This document shows, piece by piece, positions 43,254 to 52,162 of a stretch of 64,000 bases of DNA. The stretch is from SHVO01 sp041905795 (lineage in GTDB: Bacteria > Pseudomonadota > Alphaproteobacteria > Rhodospirillales > Rhodospirillaceae): positions 100,053 to 164,052 of the forward strand of contig JAYRKL010000008.1 in NCBI GenBank assembly GCA_041905795.1. The letters run 5' to 3'. Within the stretch, counting starts at the first letter, position 1; each line of letters starts with the position of its first letter. Both the position numbers and the translations under genes were made by a program. The notes under the pieces are model-generated. The model was not told where the DNA came from, did no database searches, and saw only the letters and a list, made by a program, of their open reading frames with translations.

Positions 43254-45728
43254 ATGCCTGAACCGACCGTGACAGACGCGCGCCTGCGCGCGGCAGCGGA
43301 CTCCCTTCACACAGGGGCCTTGAAAGTCCTGTCGCTCGACATTTTCGACACCTTGCTGTGGCGCCGGGTGCCGGAGCCGGCCGACGTCTTTCTCATGCTG
43401 GGCGGCGACCTCAAGGCCGCGGGCAAGCTCGCGCCGGGGATCAGCGCGGTCGCCTTTGCCGAGGCGCGGCGGACGGGGGAACGCACCGCGCGGGAGAAAG
43501 CGCAGGCGGTCACCGGCTACCGCGAGGTCAAGCTCCGCGACATCCACGCCGCCATGCCGGACCAGATGTTCGCCGCCGGGGTCGATGCGGCGGCGCGCGC
43601 CGCCGCCGAGCTGGCCTGCGAGCGGCGCCTGCTGACCCACGATCACGCGCTGGCGGCGCTGATGGATGTGGCCCGTACCGCCGGCGCCAAAGTCATCCTG
43701 GTCTCGGACACCTATTTCACGTCCGCCGAAATCCGCACGCTGCTGGCGGCGGCGGGGATGAGCGCGCCGTTCGACCGGCTGTATGTCTCCTGCGAGGCCG
43801 GCAAGCCCAAGTACCGCGACCTGTTCGATGTCGTGATCAAAGACATGGATGCCGCGCCCGGCGAGATGCTGCATATCGGCGACAGCTATGAGGCCGATGT
43901 CGCGCCCTGCGCCGCGCGGCGGATCGGCCACGTGCATTACGACAAATGGCATTTCGCGCCCCGGGTCCAGGCCAAGGAGTTCCCGGCCGATCTCCCGGCC
44001 CGCGACGGCGTGCTGGCCGGGGCCGGCGATTTCGGCCTCACCGGCCTGCGGTCGCGCCTCAGGCACCGGGCGCCGGCCGGGATCGCGCCGGCATTCCGGC
44101 CGTACTGGCAGATCGGTGCCTCGGCGCTGGCGCCGCCGCTCGCGGCTTTTGCCCGCTGGGTGGCGGGCGAAGCGAAAACCGGGCGCGTCTTCGGCCTGAT
44201 GCGCGAGGGCCGGTTCCTGGGCGATATCGTCACGGCCACGGCCGCCGCGCTGGGTGTCACGTTGAAGACCGAAGACCTGTGGCTGTCGCGCCGCGCCGTG
44301 ATCGGCGCCGCGCTGTATCCCGACGATCTCAGCCTGCTGGGCGACTTCATCATGCTGGCGCCGGGCGCCGGCCCCGCCGAGGTGCTGGCGCAGATCGGGC
44401 TCACCGCGGCGGACGTTCCGGGCGTGGATTTCGGCCGCGACGGCGCGCTGCAGGCCCTGGTGCAGGCCATCGCCGGCCGTCCGGCCTTGCGCGAGAAAGT
44501 GCTGGCGGTGTCCGCCCGGCAGCGGCGCAATCTCCTGGCCGGCCTTGGCAGACAGATCGATCTCGCCAAGGCCCAGGTGATCACCGTCATGGACCTGGGC
44601 TATGCCGCCACCATCCAGGCGGTGCTGGCGCGCATCCTGGCGCGGGAGGGTTCGCCCGTGACCCTGCGCGGCCTCTACTTCGCCCTCAACGACACCGGCT
44701 TCGCCCGGCGCAGCGGCGGGCTGGCGGTAGACGCGTTCCTGGGGGAAGAAGGTTTGAACGCCGCCCGCCTGCTGTCGCGCACGCCGGATGTTCTGGAACA
44801 TGCCTGCATGTGCCGCGACGGCAGCCTCGCCGGCTACGACGATGCGGGTGCGCCCGTCCTGCTGCCCAACCTCCGCGACGAAGCGCAACTGGTTCAGATG
44901 GAACACCTGCAGGACGGCATCAGGGCGGGCGTGGCGGCGGTGAACGCGCTGTTGGGCGATCTTGGCCGCACACCCCATGACGCGCGCGGACTCAAGGCCC
45001 AGGCGGCGCGCATGGTGGACTCCATGATCCTGCACCCGACCGCGGAGGAAGCCGCCACCATCGGCGGCTGGCTGCACGAGGCCAACTTCGACCTTTCGGA
45101 CCGGCGCCGCCTCACCGATCTCGCCTTCGATCCAGCCCAGCTCGAGTACCGCGGCCTCGCGGCCTTGCAGGATATCGGCCGGCATCAGGCCTATTGGCCG
45201 GCGGCGGCCCTGGCGCGGGTCAATCCGTTCCTGGCGGAAGCTTATTCGGCGGGTGCTACCGGCGCTTATGGCCCGGCGCAGCTCACGGCCGGGCCGGTGC
45301 TGGGCGGGCTGACGCTGGTTCCGGATCTTGGCGCCGGGTTCGACGCCCGCCGCGCGGGCGGCGTCGCCCTGGCCACCAACGCCTTTGGCCGCGCGGAGAT
45401 CACCGTGCCCGTCAAAAGCTTCGGCGCCGACGCCTACAGGCGTATCAAACTGGTGTGGCCGGCGGCGGCGGCGGTCGCGGGCCTCGACCAGGTGCGTATA
45501 ATCGCCCGGGGCGAACGGGAGAACGTGCGCGTGGAAGTCATGTCACAGGACTGGAGCGGCGCGGCCGAGATCGCGCCCGGCGCCCGGCAGATCGCCGGCC
45601 CGCCCACCGGTCAATCGGCGGAGGTCATCCTGACCCTCGGCGACCCGCCGGCGTTCCCCCATGCCCTGGAGCTGACCCTGCGCCTCAAGTACCTGCGCCT
45701 CGATCCGATCTTTGGGGCCCGCCCATGA
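43254..45728 (+). CDS. Large HAD-superfamily protein (COG5610 type)
   Basis: An 824-residue protein with a HAD-like N-terminal domain. Motif I is LSLDIFDTLL with Asp29 as nucleophile, motif II is LVSDTYF and motif IV is MLHIGDSYEADV. The residue two after the nucleophile is Phe31 rather than the Asp used as acid/base by most HAD phosphatases. About 500 residues follow in an unnamed region with helical and beta-sandwich-like parts. Such proteins are encoded with surface polysaccharide glycosyltransferases. Its TGA overlaps the ATG of the GT2 gene, which supports that role. Confidence 0.82.
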   Translation: MPEPTVTDARLRAAADSLHTGALKVLSLDIFDTLLWRRVPEPADVFLMLGGDLKAAGKLAPGISAVAFAEARRTGERTAREKAQAVTGYREVKLRDIHAAMPDQMFAAGVDAAARAAAELACERRLLTHDHALAALMDVARTAGAKVILVSDTYFTSAEIRTLLAAAGMSAPFDRLYVSCEAGKPKYRDLFDVVIKDMDAAPGEMLHIGDSYEADVAPCAARRIGHVHYDKWHFAPRVQAKEFPADLPARDGVLAGAGDFGLTGLRSRLRHRAPAGIAPAFRPYWQIGASALAPPLAAFARWVAGEAKTGRVFGLMREGRFLGDIVTATAAALGVTLKTEDLWLSRRAVIGAALYPDDLSLLGDFIMLAPGAGPAEVLAQIGLTAADVPGVDFGRDGALQALVQAIAGRPALREKVLAVSARQRRNLLAGLGRQIDLAKAQVITVMDLGYAATIQAVLARILAREGSPVTLRGLYFALNDTGFARRSGGLAVDAFLGEEGLNAARLLSRTPDVLEHACMCRDGSLAGYDDAGAPVLLPNLRDEAQLVQMEHLQDGIRAGVAAVNALLGDLGRTPHDARGLKAQAARMVDSMILHPTAEEAATIGGWLHEANFDLSDRRRLTDLAFDPAQLEYRGLAALQDIGRHQAYWPAAALARVNPFLAEAYSAGATGAYGPAQLTAGPVLGGLTLVPDLGAGFDARRAGGVALATNAFGRAEITVPVKSFGADAYRRIKLVWPAAAAVAGLDQVRIIARGERENVRVEVMSQDWSGAAEIAPGARQIAGPPTGQSAEVILTLGDPPAFPHALELTLRLKYLRLDPIFGARP

Positions 45729-46606
45729 GCGCAACGCGCCTCTGCATGGTGACCACCAATTTCAACTACGGCGAATATCTCGACGACTGCATGCGCTCGA
45801 TCGTCACGTCGCGCGGCTTCGACCGGGTCGACTACGTGATGATGGACGGCGGCTCCACCGACAATTCTCAGGAGATCATCGCGCGCTACGCGCCGCACCT
45901 GAAATACACGTTCTCCGGCCAGGACGCCGGCATGTATCACGCCATCGAGGCGGGCTTCGCCAAGTCCGACGCGCCCTACATGGGCTGGCTCAATTCCGAC
46001 GACCAGCTGGCGCCCTGGGCGATCCAGACCGTGCTCGACATCTTCGACCAGTTGCCCGAGGTGCGCTGGATCACCTCGCGCTTTCCGATGCAGGCGCGGA
46101 AAGACGGCACGGTGATCAAGGCCGACTTCGTGCCGGGCGTGGACAACTGGGGTTTCTTCAACGGCGAGCATGTCAGGTCCCTGGGCCTGCCGTGCTCGGG
46201 CTGGATCGTGCAGGACTGCACCTTCTGGCGGCGCGACCTGTGGGAGGAAGCGGGCGGGTGCTTCGACCACAGCCTCAAGATCGCCGCCGACTTCGAGCTG
46301 TGGGCGCGCTTCATCCAGAAGACCGACCTTTATGTGGTGCCGGTGCCGTTCGGGATTTACCGCGTGCACGGCAACAACAAGGCCATTGCCCAGCGCGACG
46401 CCTACCGCGACGAATGCGTGAAGGTGCTGAAGCGCTATACCCCGGTGATCCCCGAGGACCTCAAGCGCCTCAACGACCGGGTGATCGCCAAGCACCTGAA
46501 GGCCATCGGCTTCGGTCATCTCGTCGACCGGAAAATGGGCCCGGCCTTGAAGACCATCCTCTACGACCACGCCGCGGGCCGTTACGTCGCCCTGGCCCAG
46601 GACTGA
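45725..46606 (+). CDS. GT2 family glycosyltransferase
   Basis: A 293-residue GT-A fold glycosyltransferase for surface glycan synthesis. The N-terminus reads VTTNFNYGEYLDDCMRSI; the nucleotide/metal segments are MMDGGSTDNSQEI and GWLNSDDQLAPWA, the last giving the DxD-type site. A conserved AADFELWARFI segment follows. It overlaps the COG5610 gene by four bases (ATGA) and precedes galE by 6 bases. Confidence 0.92.
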   Translation: MSATRLCMVTTNFNYGEYLDDCMRSIVTSRGFDRVDYVMMDGGSTDNSQEIIARYAPHLKYTFSGQDAGMYHAIEAGFAKSDAPYMGWLNSDDQLAPWAIQTVLDIFDQLPEVRWITSRFPMQARKDGTVIKADFVPGVDNWGFFNGEHVRSLGLPCSGWIVQDCTFWRRDLWEEAGGCFDHSLKIAADFELWARFIQKTDLYVVPVPFGIYRVHGNNKAIAQRDAYRDECVKVLKRYTPVIPEDLKRLNDRVIAKHLKAIGFGHLVDRKMGPALKTILYDHAAGRYVALAQD

Positions 46607-46612
46607 CATCGC

Positions 46613-47593
46613 ATGGCGAACATCCTGGTCACGGGCGGCGCCGGCTATATCGGCTCCCATGTCTGCAAGGCGCTGGCGGCGGCCGGCCACGTTCCGGTGG
46701 CCTACGACAATCTCTCGCGCGGGTACGAGATGCTGGTGCGCTGGGGCCCCCTGGAACGCGGCGACATCAACGACCGGGCGCGGCTCGGGGACGTGCTCAG
46801 GCAATACTCGTCGGCGGCGGTGATCCACCTCGCCGGGTTCGCCTTCGTCAATGAATCGGTGGCCAACCCCGGGCTGTATCGCGTCAACAACATCGAAGGC
46901 ACGCAGAGCCTGCTGGCGGCCATGCGCGGCGCCGGCGTGACCCGTATCGTCGCGTCCTCCAGCTGCTCGGTCTATGCCTCGGCGCCGACGCCGCTGAACG
47001 AAAACGCGGCCCTGGCGCCGGCATCGCCCTATGCCGCCTCGAAGGTGGCCATGGAGCAGGCGCTGGCGGGCGAGGCCGGATTGACATGGGTGGCCTTGCG
47101 CTACTTCAACGCCGCCGGCGCCGACCCGGACGGCGAAACCGGCGAAATCACCAACGCCGGCGTGCGCGTGATCCCCAACCTGTTCGACACCGCGCTGGGC
47201 CGCCGGCCGGTGTTCCAGATCATGGGCGACGACTATCCCACGCCGGACGGCACCTGCGTGCGCGACTACACCCATGTCAGCGACATCGCCGCGGCCCACC
47301 TGAACGCGCTGAGCTACCTCGAGCGTGGGCAAAGCCGGGCCTTCAACCTCGGCAACGGGCAGGGGCATTCCATCCGCGTCCTGATCAAGGCCGCCGAGGC
47401 GGTCACGGGGCGGCACATCAGGGTCGAGACCGCGCCGCGCCGGCCCGGCGACCCGGCCAGCCTCATGGCCGACGCCGGCCTCGCCGCCCGCTGCTTGCCG
47501 TGGACGCCGCGCTACCCGGATATCGCCGACATGATCGCCCATGCCTGGGCCTGGCACCGGACGATCCCGGATGCCTTGCGCCCGGCCGGCTGA
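46613..47593 (+). CDS. galE: UDP-glucose 4-epimerase
   Basis: A 326-residue short-chain dehydrogenase-type epimerase making UDP-galactose. The N-terminal GGAGYIGSHVCKAL binds NAD; SSSCSVYASAPT and YAASK give the Ser-Tyr-Lys site; RYFNAAGADPDGETGE and DYPTPDGTCVRDYTHV are GalE-specific. Placed between a glycosyltransferase gene and the RNase E/G gene, it likely feeds galactose into the same surface glycan. Confidence 0.94.
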   Translation: MANILVTGGAGYIGSHVCKALAAAGHVPVAYDNLSRGYEMLVRWGPLERGDINDRARLGDVLRQYSSAAVIHLAGFAFVNESVANPGLYRVNNIEGTQSLLAAMRGAGVTRIVASSSCSVYASAPTPLNENAALAPASPYAASKVAMEQALAGEAGLTWVALRYFNAAGADPDGETGEITNAGVRVIPNLFDTALGRRPVFQIMGDDYPTPDGTCVRDYTHVSDIAAAHLNALSYLERGQSRAFNLGNGQGHSIRVLIKAAEAVTGRHIRVETAPRRPGDPASLMADAGLAARCLPWTPRYPDIADMIAHAWAWHRTIPDALRPAG

Positions 47594-47603
47594 GGGGGCA
47601 GCG

Positions 47604-48719
47604 ATGGCCGCGCTGCCGCCGCCCGATCGGATCCTGACAACCCGCGGCCCGGGCGAGACCCGCTGCGCCCTCATGGCCGGCGAAACCCTGGTCGAGGTGG
47701 CGCACTTGCGCGACGGCGCGCTCTTGTCGGGTACTGTGTACTTCGCGCGCATCGGCGCGCCGGCGCCTAACATGCCGGGCGTGTTCGCCGGGCTCGGCGG
47801 CGTCACCGGCCTGCTCAAGCTGAAACCGCCGTTCCCGGCCGAGGGCGCCGGGGTCGCGGCGGTGCTTGTGGTGCCGCCGCGCGCCGGCAAGAGCGCCGAA
47901 CTGGCGCTGGCGCCCGATGTCGCCGTGCCCGCCGACGGCAAGCCGGGCCTGAGCCTGCGCGCCGCACCCGATCCGGTGGCGGTATGGTGGCAGCGTCATG
48001 CGGCCACGGTGAAGCAGATCGTCTGCGCCGGCCATGCCGCGGCCGCGCGCCTCAAGGAGGTGTTGGGCCCGGCGGCGCCGGTCGCGGCGCACGGCACGGC
48101 CGACGACCTGTTCGCGGGGGTGGACGAAGCGATCGCCGCGGCCCTGGAGCCGGTGGTGCCGCTCCCCGGCGGCGGTTCGCTGGTGATCGAAACCACCGCC
48201 GCGGCGGTGGTGATCGACGTCAACGCCGGCCCCGCCGACCCCGATGTCGCCAATGGTGAAGCGCTCCGGGCCGCGGCGCGCGCGCTGCGCCGGCGCAACC
48301 TGGCCGGCCATATCCTGGTGGACATGATCCCCACGCGCCGCAAGGCGGCGTTGCCGCGGCTGCTGGGCAGCCTGGTGGCCGGCGACCCCATGGATGTGCG
48401 CGTCGCCGGCCTTACGCCGCTGGGCATGCTGGAACTGACGCGCCGCCGGGTGGGCCTCTCGCTCGCGGAAACCTTGTGCGACGCCGCCGGGCACCTGACC
48501 GCCGAGACCGTGGCGCTGGGCGCCTTGCGCGACGCCGTGCGCTTCGCTTTCACGGCCAAGGCGGCGCATGTGACGCTCGACGTGGCGCCCGAAGTGGCCG
48601 AGGCCTTGGCGGGCCTTGCCGGCGCGGTGGCCGAAGCCGGCGACAGGATCAAGGGCGAGATCCGCATCGTCCCGCGCGCCGGCTTCGCCCGAACCAGGGT
48701 CGAGCTTAAGTCCGCTTGA
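47604..48719 (+). CDS. Ribonuclease E/G family protein, compact form
   Basis: A 371-residue RNase E/G homologue. The catalytic metal residues are present: Asp205 in AVVIDVNAG and Asp240 in HILVDMIP, with RRKAALPRLL after them and the GMLELTRRRVG signature. The N-terminal part has a reduced S1-like region, and the zinc-link motif CPxC is degraded to ETLCDAAG with a single Cys, so tetramer formation by the zinc link is doubtful. It begins at the ATG 47604, ten bases after galE. It precedes yacG and tRNA-Phe, a usual alphaproteobacterial order. Confidence 0.9.
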   Translation: MAALPPPDRILTTRGPGETRCALMAGETLVEVAHLRDGALLSGTVYFARIGAPAPNMPGVFAGLGGVTGLLKLKPPFPAEGAGVAAVLVVPPRAGKSAELALAPDVAVPADGKPGLSLRAAPDPVAVWWQRHAATVKQIVCAGHAAAARLKEVLGPAAPVAAHGTADDLFAGVDEAIAAALEPVVPLPGGGSLVIETTAAAVVIDVNAGPADPDVANGEALRAAARALRRRNLAGHILVDMIPTRRKAALPRLLGSLVAGDPMDVRVAGLTPLGMLELTRRRVGLSLAETLCDAAGHLTAETVALGALRDAVRFAFTAKAAHVTLDVAPEVAEALAGLAGAVAEAGDRIKGEIRIVPRAGFARTRVELKSA

Positions 48720-48750
48720 CGGGGAAAGGGCGTTTGGCGGATATGCCCTT

Positions 48751-48960
48751 ATGAGCGACGACACCCCCAAACAGCCCGACGCCGTGCGCATCACCGCAGC
48801 CAAATGCGTCCGCTGCGCCGCACCGGTGACGCCCCGAACGCGTCCGTTCTGCAGCCAGCGCTGCGCCGACATCGACCTCGGCGGCTGGCTGACGGAACGC
48901 TACCGGGTCCCCGGCGGCCAGGCCCCGCCCGAGGACGGCGGCGGCGGCGAAACGCCCTGA
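48751..48960 (+). CDS. yacG: DNA gyrase inhibitor YacG
   Basis: A 69-residue zinc-ribbon protein. Two Cys pairs, CVRC and CSQRC, hold the zinc, followed by ADIDLGGWLTERYRVPG, the family signature. In E. coli YacG binds GyrB and inhibits gyrase. The ATG at 48751 leaves 31 bases after the RNase E/G gene. The tail is Gly/Glu-rich. Confidence 0.94.
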   Translation: MSDDTPKQPDAVRITAAKCVRCAAPVTPRTRPFCSQRCADIDLGGWLTERYRVPGGQAPPEDGGGGETP

Positions 48961-49087
48961 AACCGCCCCGGCGCGGGCCCAAAAAGCCGAAATGCCCCAA
49001 GGGGTTGCCCCTCGATCAGGGCGTCTGGACAGTGCCCGCGTTCTCTTTTATAAAGCGCGGCCTTCCATAGGCGGCTGACCGCCAGAT

Positions 49088-49163
49088 GCCCGGGTAGCTC
49101 AGTTGGTAGAGCAACGGATTGAAAATCCGTGTGTCGCTGGTTCAATTCCGGCCCCGGGCACCA
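49088..49163 (+). tRNA. tRNA-Phe (GAA)
   Basis: A 76-base tRNA including an encoded CCA end. Acceptor arms are GCCCGGG and CCCGGGC; the D arm has GCTCAGTTGGTAGAGC; the anticodon loop is TTGAAAA with GAA anticodon; the T arm contains GGTTCAATTCC. It marks the border of the lower-GC stretch that follows, a common place for integrated elements. I found no repeat of its 3' end downstream by eye. Confidence 0.97.
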
Positions 49164-49229
49164 CTTCCCCATAAGCAATTGATCTGCCACGAGAGTGGTA
49201 TTCCGGTGCAACAAGCCGAACAGGGTCGG

Positions 49230-49787
49230 CTACTTCATATTTTCGATATCCGCATCGACGGTGAATGCCTTGAACGCATACTCACCACCCTCTATTGGAC
49301 TGCCAGCAACGGGAACGATCTCTGCGCTGGAGATTGAGAATGTGACCCTGAGCTTGCGGCTCTTGATGCTGATCGTTCTCGTTTTGCCGCCTATCGACTG
49401 CTCAGGGCCATTCTTGAAATCAGAAGCGTTGAAATCATAGGCCTGAAGCCCGTGCCATCGTCCGGGAGGCTCAAGAAGGTTGTTCGCGTCCGGCTTTGCT
49501 CCGGCGCGGTGCAATACAAGATCGATGTGAACCAGATTTCCCTTGATGTCGTTTTGCGGCTGCAGCGTCAGCACATAAGACGGACTGCCGTTGGCGGCTT
49601 TGACCGTCAAGCCAGGCCATTGGCCGGATGCTGCGGAATATTCCAGCGTTCCGTGAAGCGGAAGAATCTGGGCCCGGGCGTTTCCGATAAACAGCAGGAA
49701 TGCGAGGGCGACGAAACCAGCATGCTTAAGCCACGGCCCTTCACCTATCCGTTGCAGACGACGACATCCAGGTTCTGACGACCCCAT
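49230..49787 (-). CDS. Small exported protein of unknown function
   Basis: A 185-residue protein with a signal peptide (KHAGFVALAFLLFIGNARAQ) and a mature part of beta-strand character: HGTLEYSAASGQWPGLTVKA, DIKGNLVHIDLVLHRAG and RTISIKSRKLRVTFSIS. No family recognised. The first 14 codons overlap the end of the 3D-domain gene by 43 bases, which implies translational coupling. The start at 49787 (ATG) is the only clear one in frame. GC is lower than in the core genes. A periplasmic partner of the upstream protein is a possible role. Confidence 0.7.
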   Translation of the reverse strand: MGSSEPGCRRLQRIGEGPWLKHAGFVALAFLLFIGNARAQILPLHGTLEYSAASGQWPGLTVKAANGSPSYVLTLQPQNDIKGNLVHIDLVLHRAGAKPDANNLLEPPGRWHGLQAYDFNASDFKNGPEQSIGGKTRTISIKSRKLRVTFSISSAEIVPVAGSPIEGGEYAFKAFTVDADIENMK

Positions 49788-50206
49788 TGCTTTGCTTCCT
49801 TCACGGTCTCGAACCAGACATCCAGGTGATTACCTTGTATCGCTCCGCCGATGTCTTGCACCGTGCCCCAACCATACCCCGGCACATACATTTTTGTACC
49901 AAAAGCATATGCCTGCGGTGCCGCAATCGTTCCGGGGCCAGCTTTCGTTCCATTCTTGGTGATGCCGTATCCAGGGGCTCCCGGCCTTTTTCCGGTGCTC
50001 TCCGGGCCGCTGGTATAGGCCGTAACGTTCATCGAAACGACCGTGTAGCTTTTTGGGCAATTCTGCCGGAGGATTGCCTTCGCGCCTCGCGACAATCCTT
50101 TTTCGTCCGTCCACTCACCGCTTTCTCGTCCATGGCCTGCAGGAATACGCGGTTCGTTGGAGACGTCGTGTCCTTTTCCGGCGGGCTTGCCGCACATGTC
50201 GCTCAT
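49745..50206 (-). CDS. 3D (Asp-Asp-Asp) domain protein
   Basis: A 153-residue protein without signal peptide. The N-terminal part has RIPAGHGRESGEWTDE, a motif seen before the C-terminal domain of many bacterial hypothetical and phage-like proteins. The rest is a 3D domain as in MltA-type cell-wall hydrolases: YGITKNGTKAGPGTIAAP, YAFGTKMYVPGYGWGTVQDIGG and GNHLDVWFETVKEAKQWG. Two of the three hallmark Asp are present (VQDIGG, LDVWF); the first is replaced (IAAP). The ATG at 50206 is chosen; the frame runs up to 50359. Confidence 0.75.
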   Translation of the reverse strand: MSDMCGKPAGKGHDVSNEPRIPAGHGRESGEWTDEKGLSRGAKAILRQNCPKSYTVVSMNVTAYTSGPESTGKRPGAPGYGITKNGTKAGPGTIAAPQAYAFGTKMYVPGYGWGTVQDIGGAIQGNHLDVWFETVKEAKQWGRQNLDVVVCNG

Positions 50207-50479
50207 GATTGGATGTGCTCTCGGTGTTGAAACACTTAAGAACATACGTGTTTGAGTTCGGGGATTGAGCCGCTCAGAACAGGTATCGCGAGGATAGCGT
50301 GAAATGAGTGCGACAAACTTGCGGGAAATCCCGGTAAAGTACGGAAAAGAATTTGTCACACCGGGCCGGTCAAACCACCCAAGAAAGCGCCACGCGCACA
50401 GCCCGTGAGGCCACCTCCAAGTGCACCCGCGTTCGCAAGGGCAGTTCGCGCACGATTGTCGGGCATCGGCTCGCCTCGG

Positions 50480-50503
50480 GTGCAGGTAAAGCTTTACCTA
50501 CAC
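50480..50503. repeat. 24-base palindrome at the 3' end of the hydrophobic-protein gene
   Basis: The bases GTGCAGGTAAAGC / TTTACCTACAC form a near-perfect palindrome with one mismatched pair, around AGGTAAAGCTTTACCT. It overlaps the stop codon (50498-50500). It may be part of a terminator or an operator. The rest of the 291-base gap 50207-50497 shows no convincing gene. Confidence 0.4.
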
Positions 50504-50842
50504 TTTCGCTTTGCCTTGGTCCCGGTCTGACGGCGGCGCGCGGAATGCGCGATAGGCACGGCCAAGGCGCCGACAGACGTCCGACACGAAGCCCAAGCTC
50601 AGCATTGCCACCAGAACGACCCGGCCCGGAGCCGCGCGCAAGAATGGCGCCGTTGTGCGCAAGATCGCGGTCGCGATTTTTACCGCGACGAACCAAGCCT
50701 GCCGCAGGGTGGGCTTGAGGAGGGCGACCAGGATCGTGACGTCCACCGCCACGTTCACGAGGTCGCCTCCGTTCGGGTGGCAGGCCTCGTTCAGTCCCAA
50801 GTTGAGCAGAATTTGGCAGACGAGATGCGTAATTGTTTCCAT
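50498..50842 (-). CDS. Small hydrophobic protein, unknown function
   Basis: A 114-residue protein with two or three hydrophobic stretches (NVAVDVTILVALL, AWFVAVKIATAIL, VVLVAMLSLGFVS) and a basic tail. The ATG at 50842 begins METITHLVCQ; the frame opens at 51034 with a GTG, but that part is less protein-like. It belongs to the low-GC stretch after tRNA-Phe. No family recognised, and it could be a chance frame. Confidence 0.45.
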   Translation of the reverse strand: METITHLVCQILLNLGLNEACHPNGGDLVNVAVDVTILVALLKPTLRQAWFVAVKIATAILRTTAPFLRAAPGRVVLVAMLSLGFVSDVCRRLGRAYRAFRAPPSDRDQGKAKV

Positions 50843-51034
50843 CGAATCAGCCTCCCGACGTATTCGGCCGATAACGCAGAGAGTCTGCCACAGGGAGGAA
50901 GGAGCAGGAGAAAAGGGCCGCAACCCTGAGGGCAAAATTTTCACAACCGCACAATCTATTGCCAAAGTTTTCTGAAACTGTTGGCTATCCCAAACCCCTG
51001 GCCTTACTCTTTCGCCGGGGAGGGCCTCCATCAC

Positions 51035-52162
51035 ATGCCGCGCATGCAGCCATCAGCGAAGCGTCTGCCGCCCGCGATCAATGCGACTTTGGCGGCCATG
51101 TATTTCGCCGACCCGGCAAAGCGAGGGACTTTCGTCGAGTTGCTTCTCACCGGGGTCCGGGAGGTCACCAAAAAATCGGATGGATACACGGCGTTCCGGC
51201 GGGAGTGCTCCGTGGTCACGGGCTACGAGGAAAGCGTTTTCATTTCTTCGCAGCGCGTGGGGAATCTCTCCAAATTGGTGGATGAGAACTTGGTGCTCGT
51301 CGATCCCAACGCGTGGAGCGTCCACACCGGGGCGAGGTGGCTGCATTATCTCGACGCGCTGGACGTGATGTGTGATGCGCGCACTGCCGGTTCGGCGAAG
51401 CTGTCCGAGACCTTTAAGAAGCGTGTACAGGCCGCCTGGAAACACGCTGAGCAACTTCTTGAACTTTCGATAGATCGGTCGATCTATTTCTCACAGTCCG
51501 GTGCGAGCGGCGCAGACAACTACACGTCCCCGGACGATAACAAGGTCCTTGCAAATCTGCTGGCGGTGTATTGGAGCATCGACCCGGAGAGTTTCGCCAA
51601 CGTCAACGAATCTTTCTGGACTCCGGAGCAGATCAACAAGATTCAGCTTGAGCGCCCGGCGACCAAGCAAGATCACCAGAAATACGCGGCCCACTACATC
51701 GTCTACCGCGTGGATGAAAAGGCTGGATGTGTCGTCAAATCCTTCTTGGAAATTCTACCTTCGACAAAGGCGCGGCCGGTCGCGGAATATGAAAATTGGC
51801 TCTACGTTCCCGAAGCATCCCCTGACTCGGAAAAGGGGCGTGCAAACGGATTCGTGATTCCATTCGAGGAACATTTGAGCTTTGTGGGACAAATCGAAAA
51901 CAAGTGTACCAAGTTAATGCTCCTGAAGCGTGCCGGTCATCACGACCGCTTTCATCGTGGCATTCTGGTATCGCTCGGCAGCCGCGACAATGCGATGGCG
52001 GTGAACTTTGTGATGAAGCAAACGGCCATCAGGTCATGGCGAGCTGCCAAGACAGGCTTCATATCGATCAAGCAAGCGTTAAAGGAATTAGGCGAACTGC
52101 GGAAGTTCCTGAAACGGGAGAAGCTTGTCCTTAAATCGGTCAAGCCGCCAAAGTCATTGTAG
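51035..52162 (+). CDS. Hypothetical protein, unknown function, low-GC
   Basis: A protein of about 375 residues with clearly lower GC and different codon use than the core genes. It has a helical N-terminus (MYFADPAKRGTFVELLLTGVRE) and alternating strands (RANGFVIPFEEHLSFVG, HRGILVSLGSRDNAMAVNFVM) in the C-terminal half. I recognise no family, signal peptide or catalytic motif. Start is uncertain: ATG at 51035, ATG at 51044 or TTG at 50981. The composition and its place behind tRNA-Phe suggest transfer. Confidence 0.65.
   Translation: MPRMQPSAKRLPPAINATLAAMYFADPAKRGTFVELLLTGVREVTKKSDGYTAFRRECSVVTGYEESVFISSQRVGNLSKLVDENLVLVDPNAWSVHTGARWLHYLDALDVMCDARTAGSAKLSETFKKRVQAAWKHAEQLLELSIDRSIYFSQSGASGADNYTSPDDNKVLANLLAVYWSIDPESFANVNESFWTPEQINKIQLERPATKQDHQKYAAHYIVYRVDEKAGCVVKSFLEILPSTKARPVAEYENWLYVPEASPDSEKGRANGFVIPFEEHLSFVGQIENKCTKLMLLKRAGHHDRFHRGILVSLGSRDNAMAVNFVMKQTAIRSWRAAKTGFISIKQALKELGELRKFLKREKLVLKSVKPPKSL

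Noticed and set aside
43107..45185. A 692-residue antisense frame over the COG5610 gene
   Set aside because: Same shadow pattern; the plus-strand gene has HAD motifs and coupled translation with its neighbour.
45611..47941. A 776-residue antisense frame over the GT2 and galE genes
   Set aside because: Composition is dominated by Arg, His and Gly, as expected for the complement of GC-rich genes; both plus-strand genes have clear motifs.
50353..50718. A 121-residue plus-strand frame in the low-GC stretch
   Set aside because: Arg/Pro/Ser-rich with no domain, and it overlaps the hydrophobic-protein gene on the other strand.
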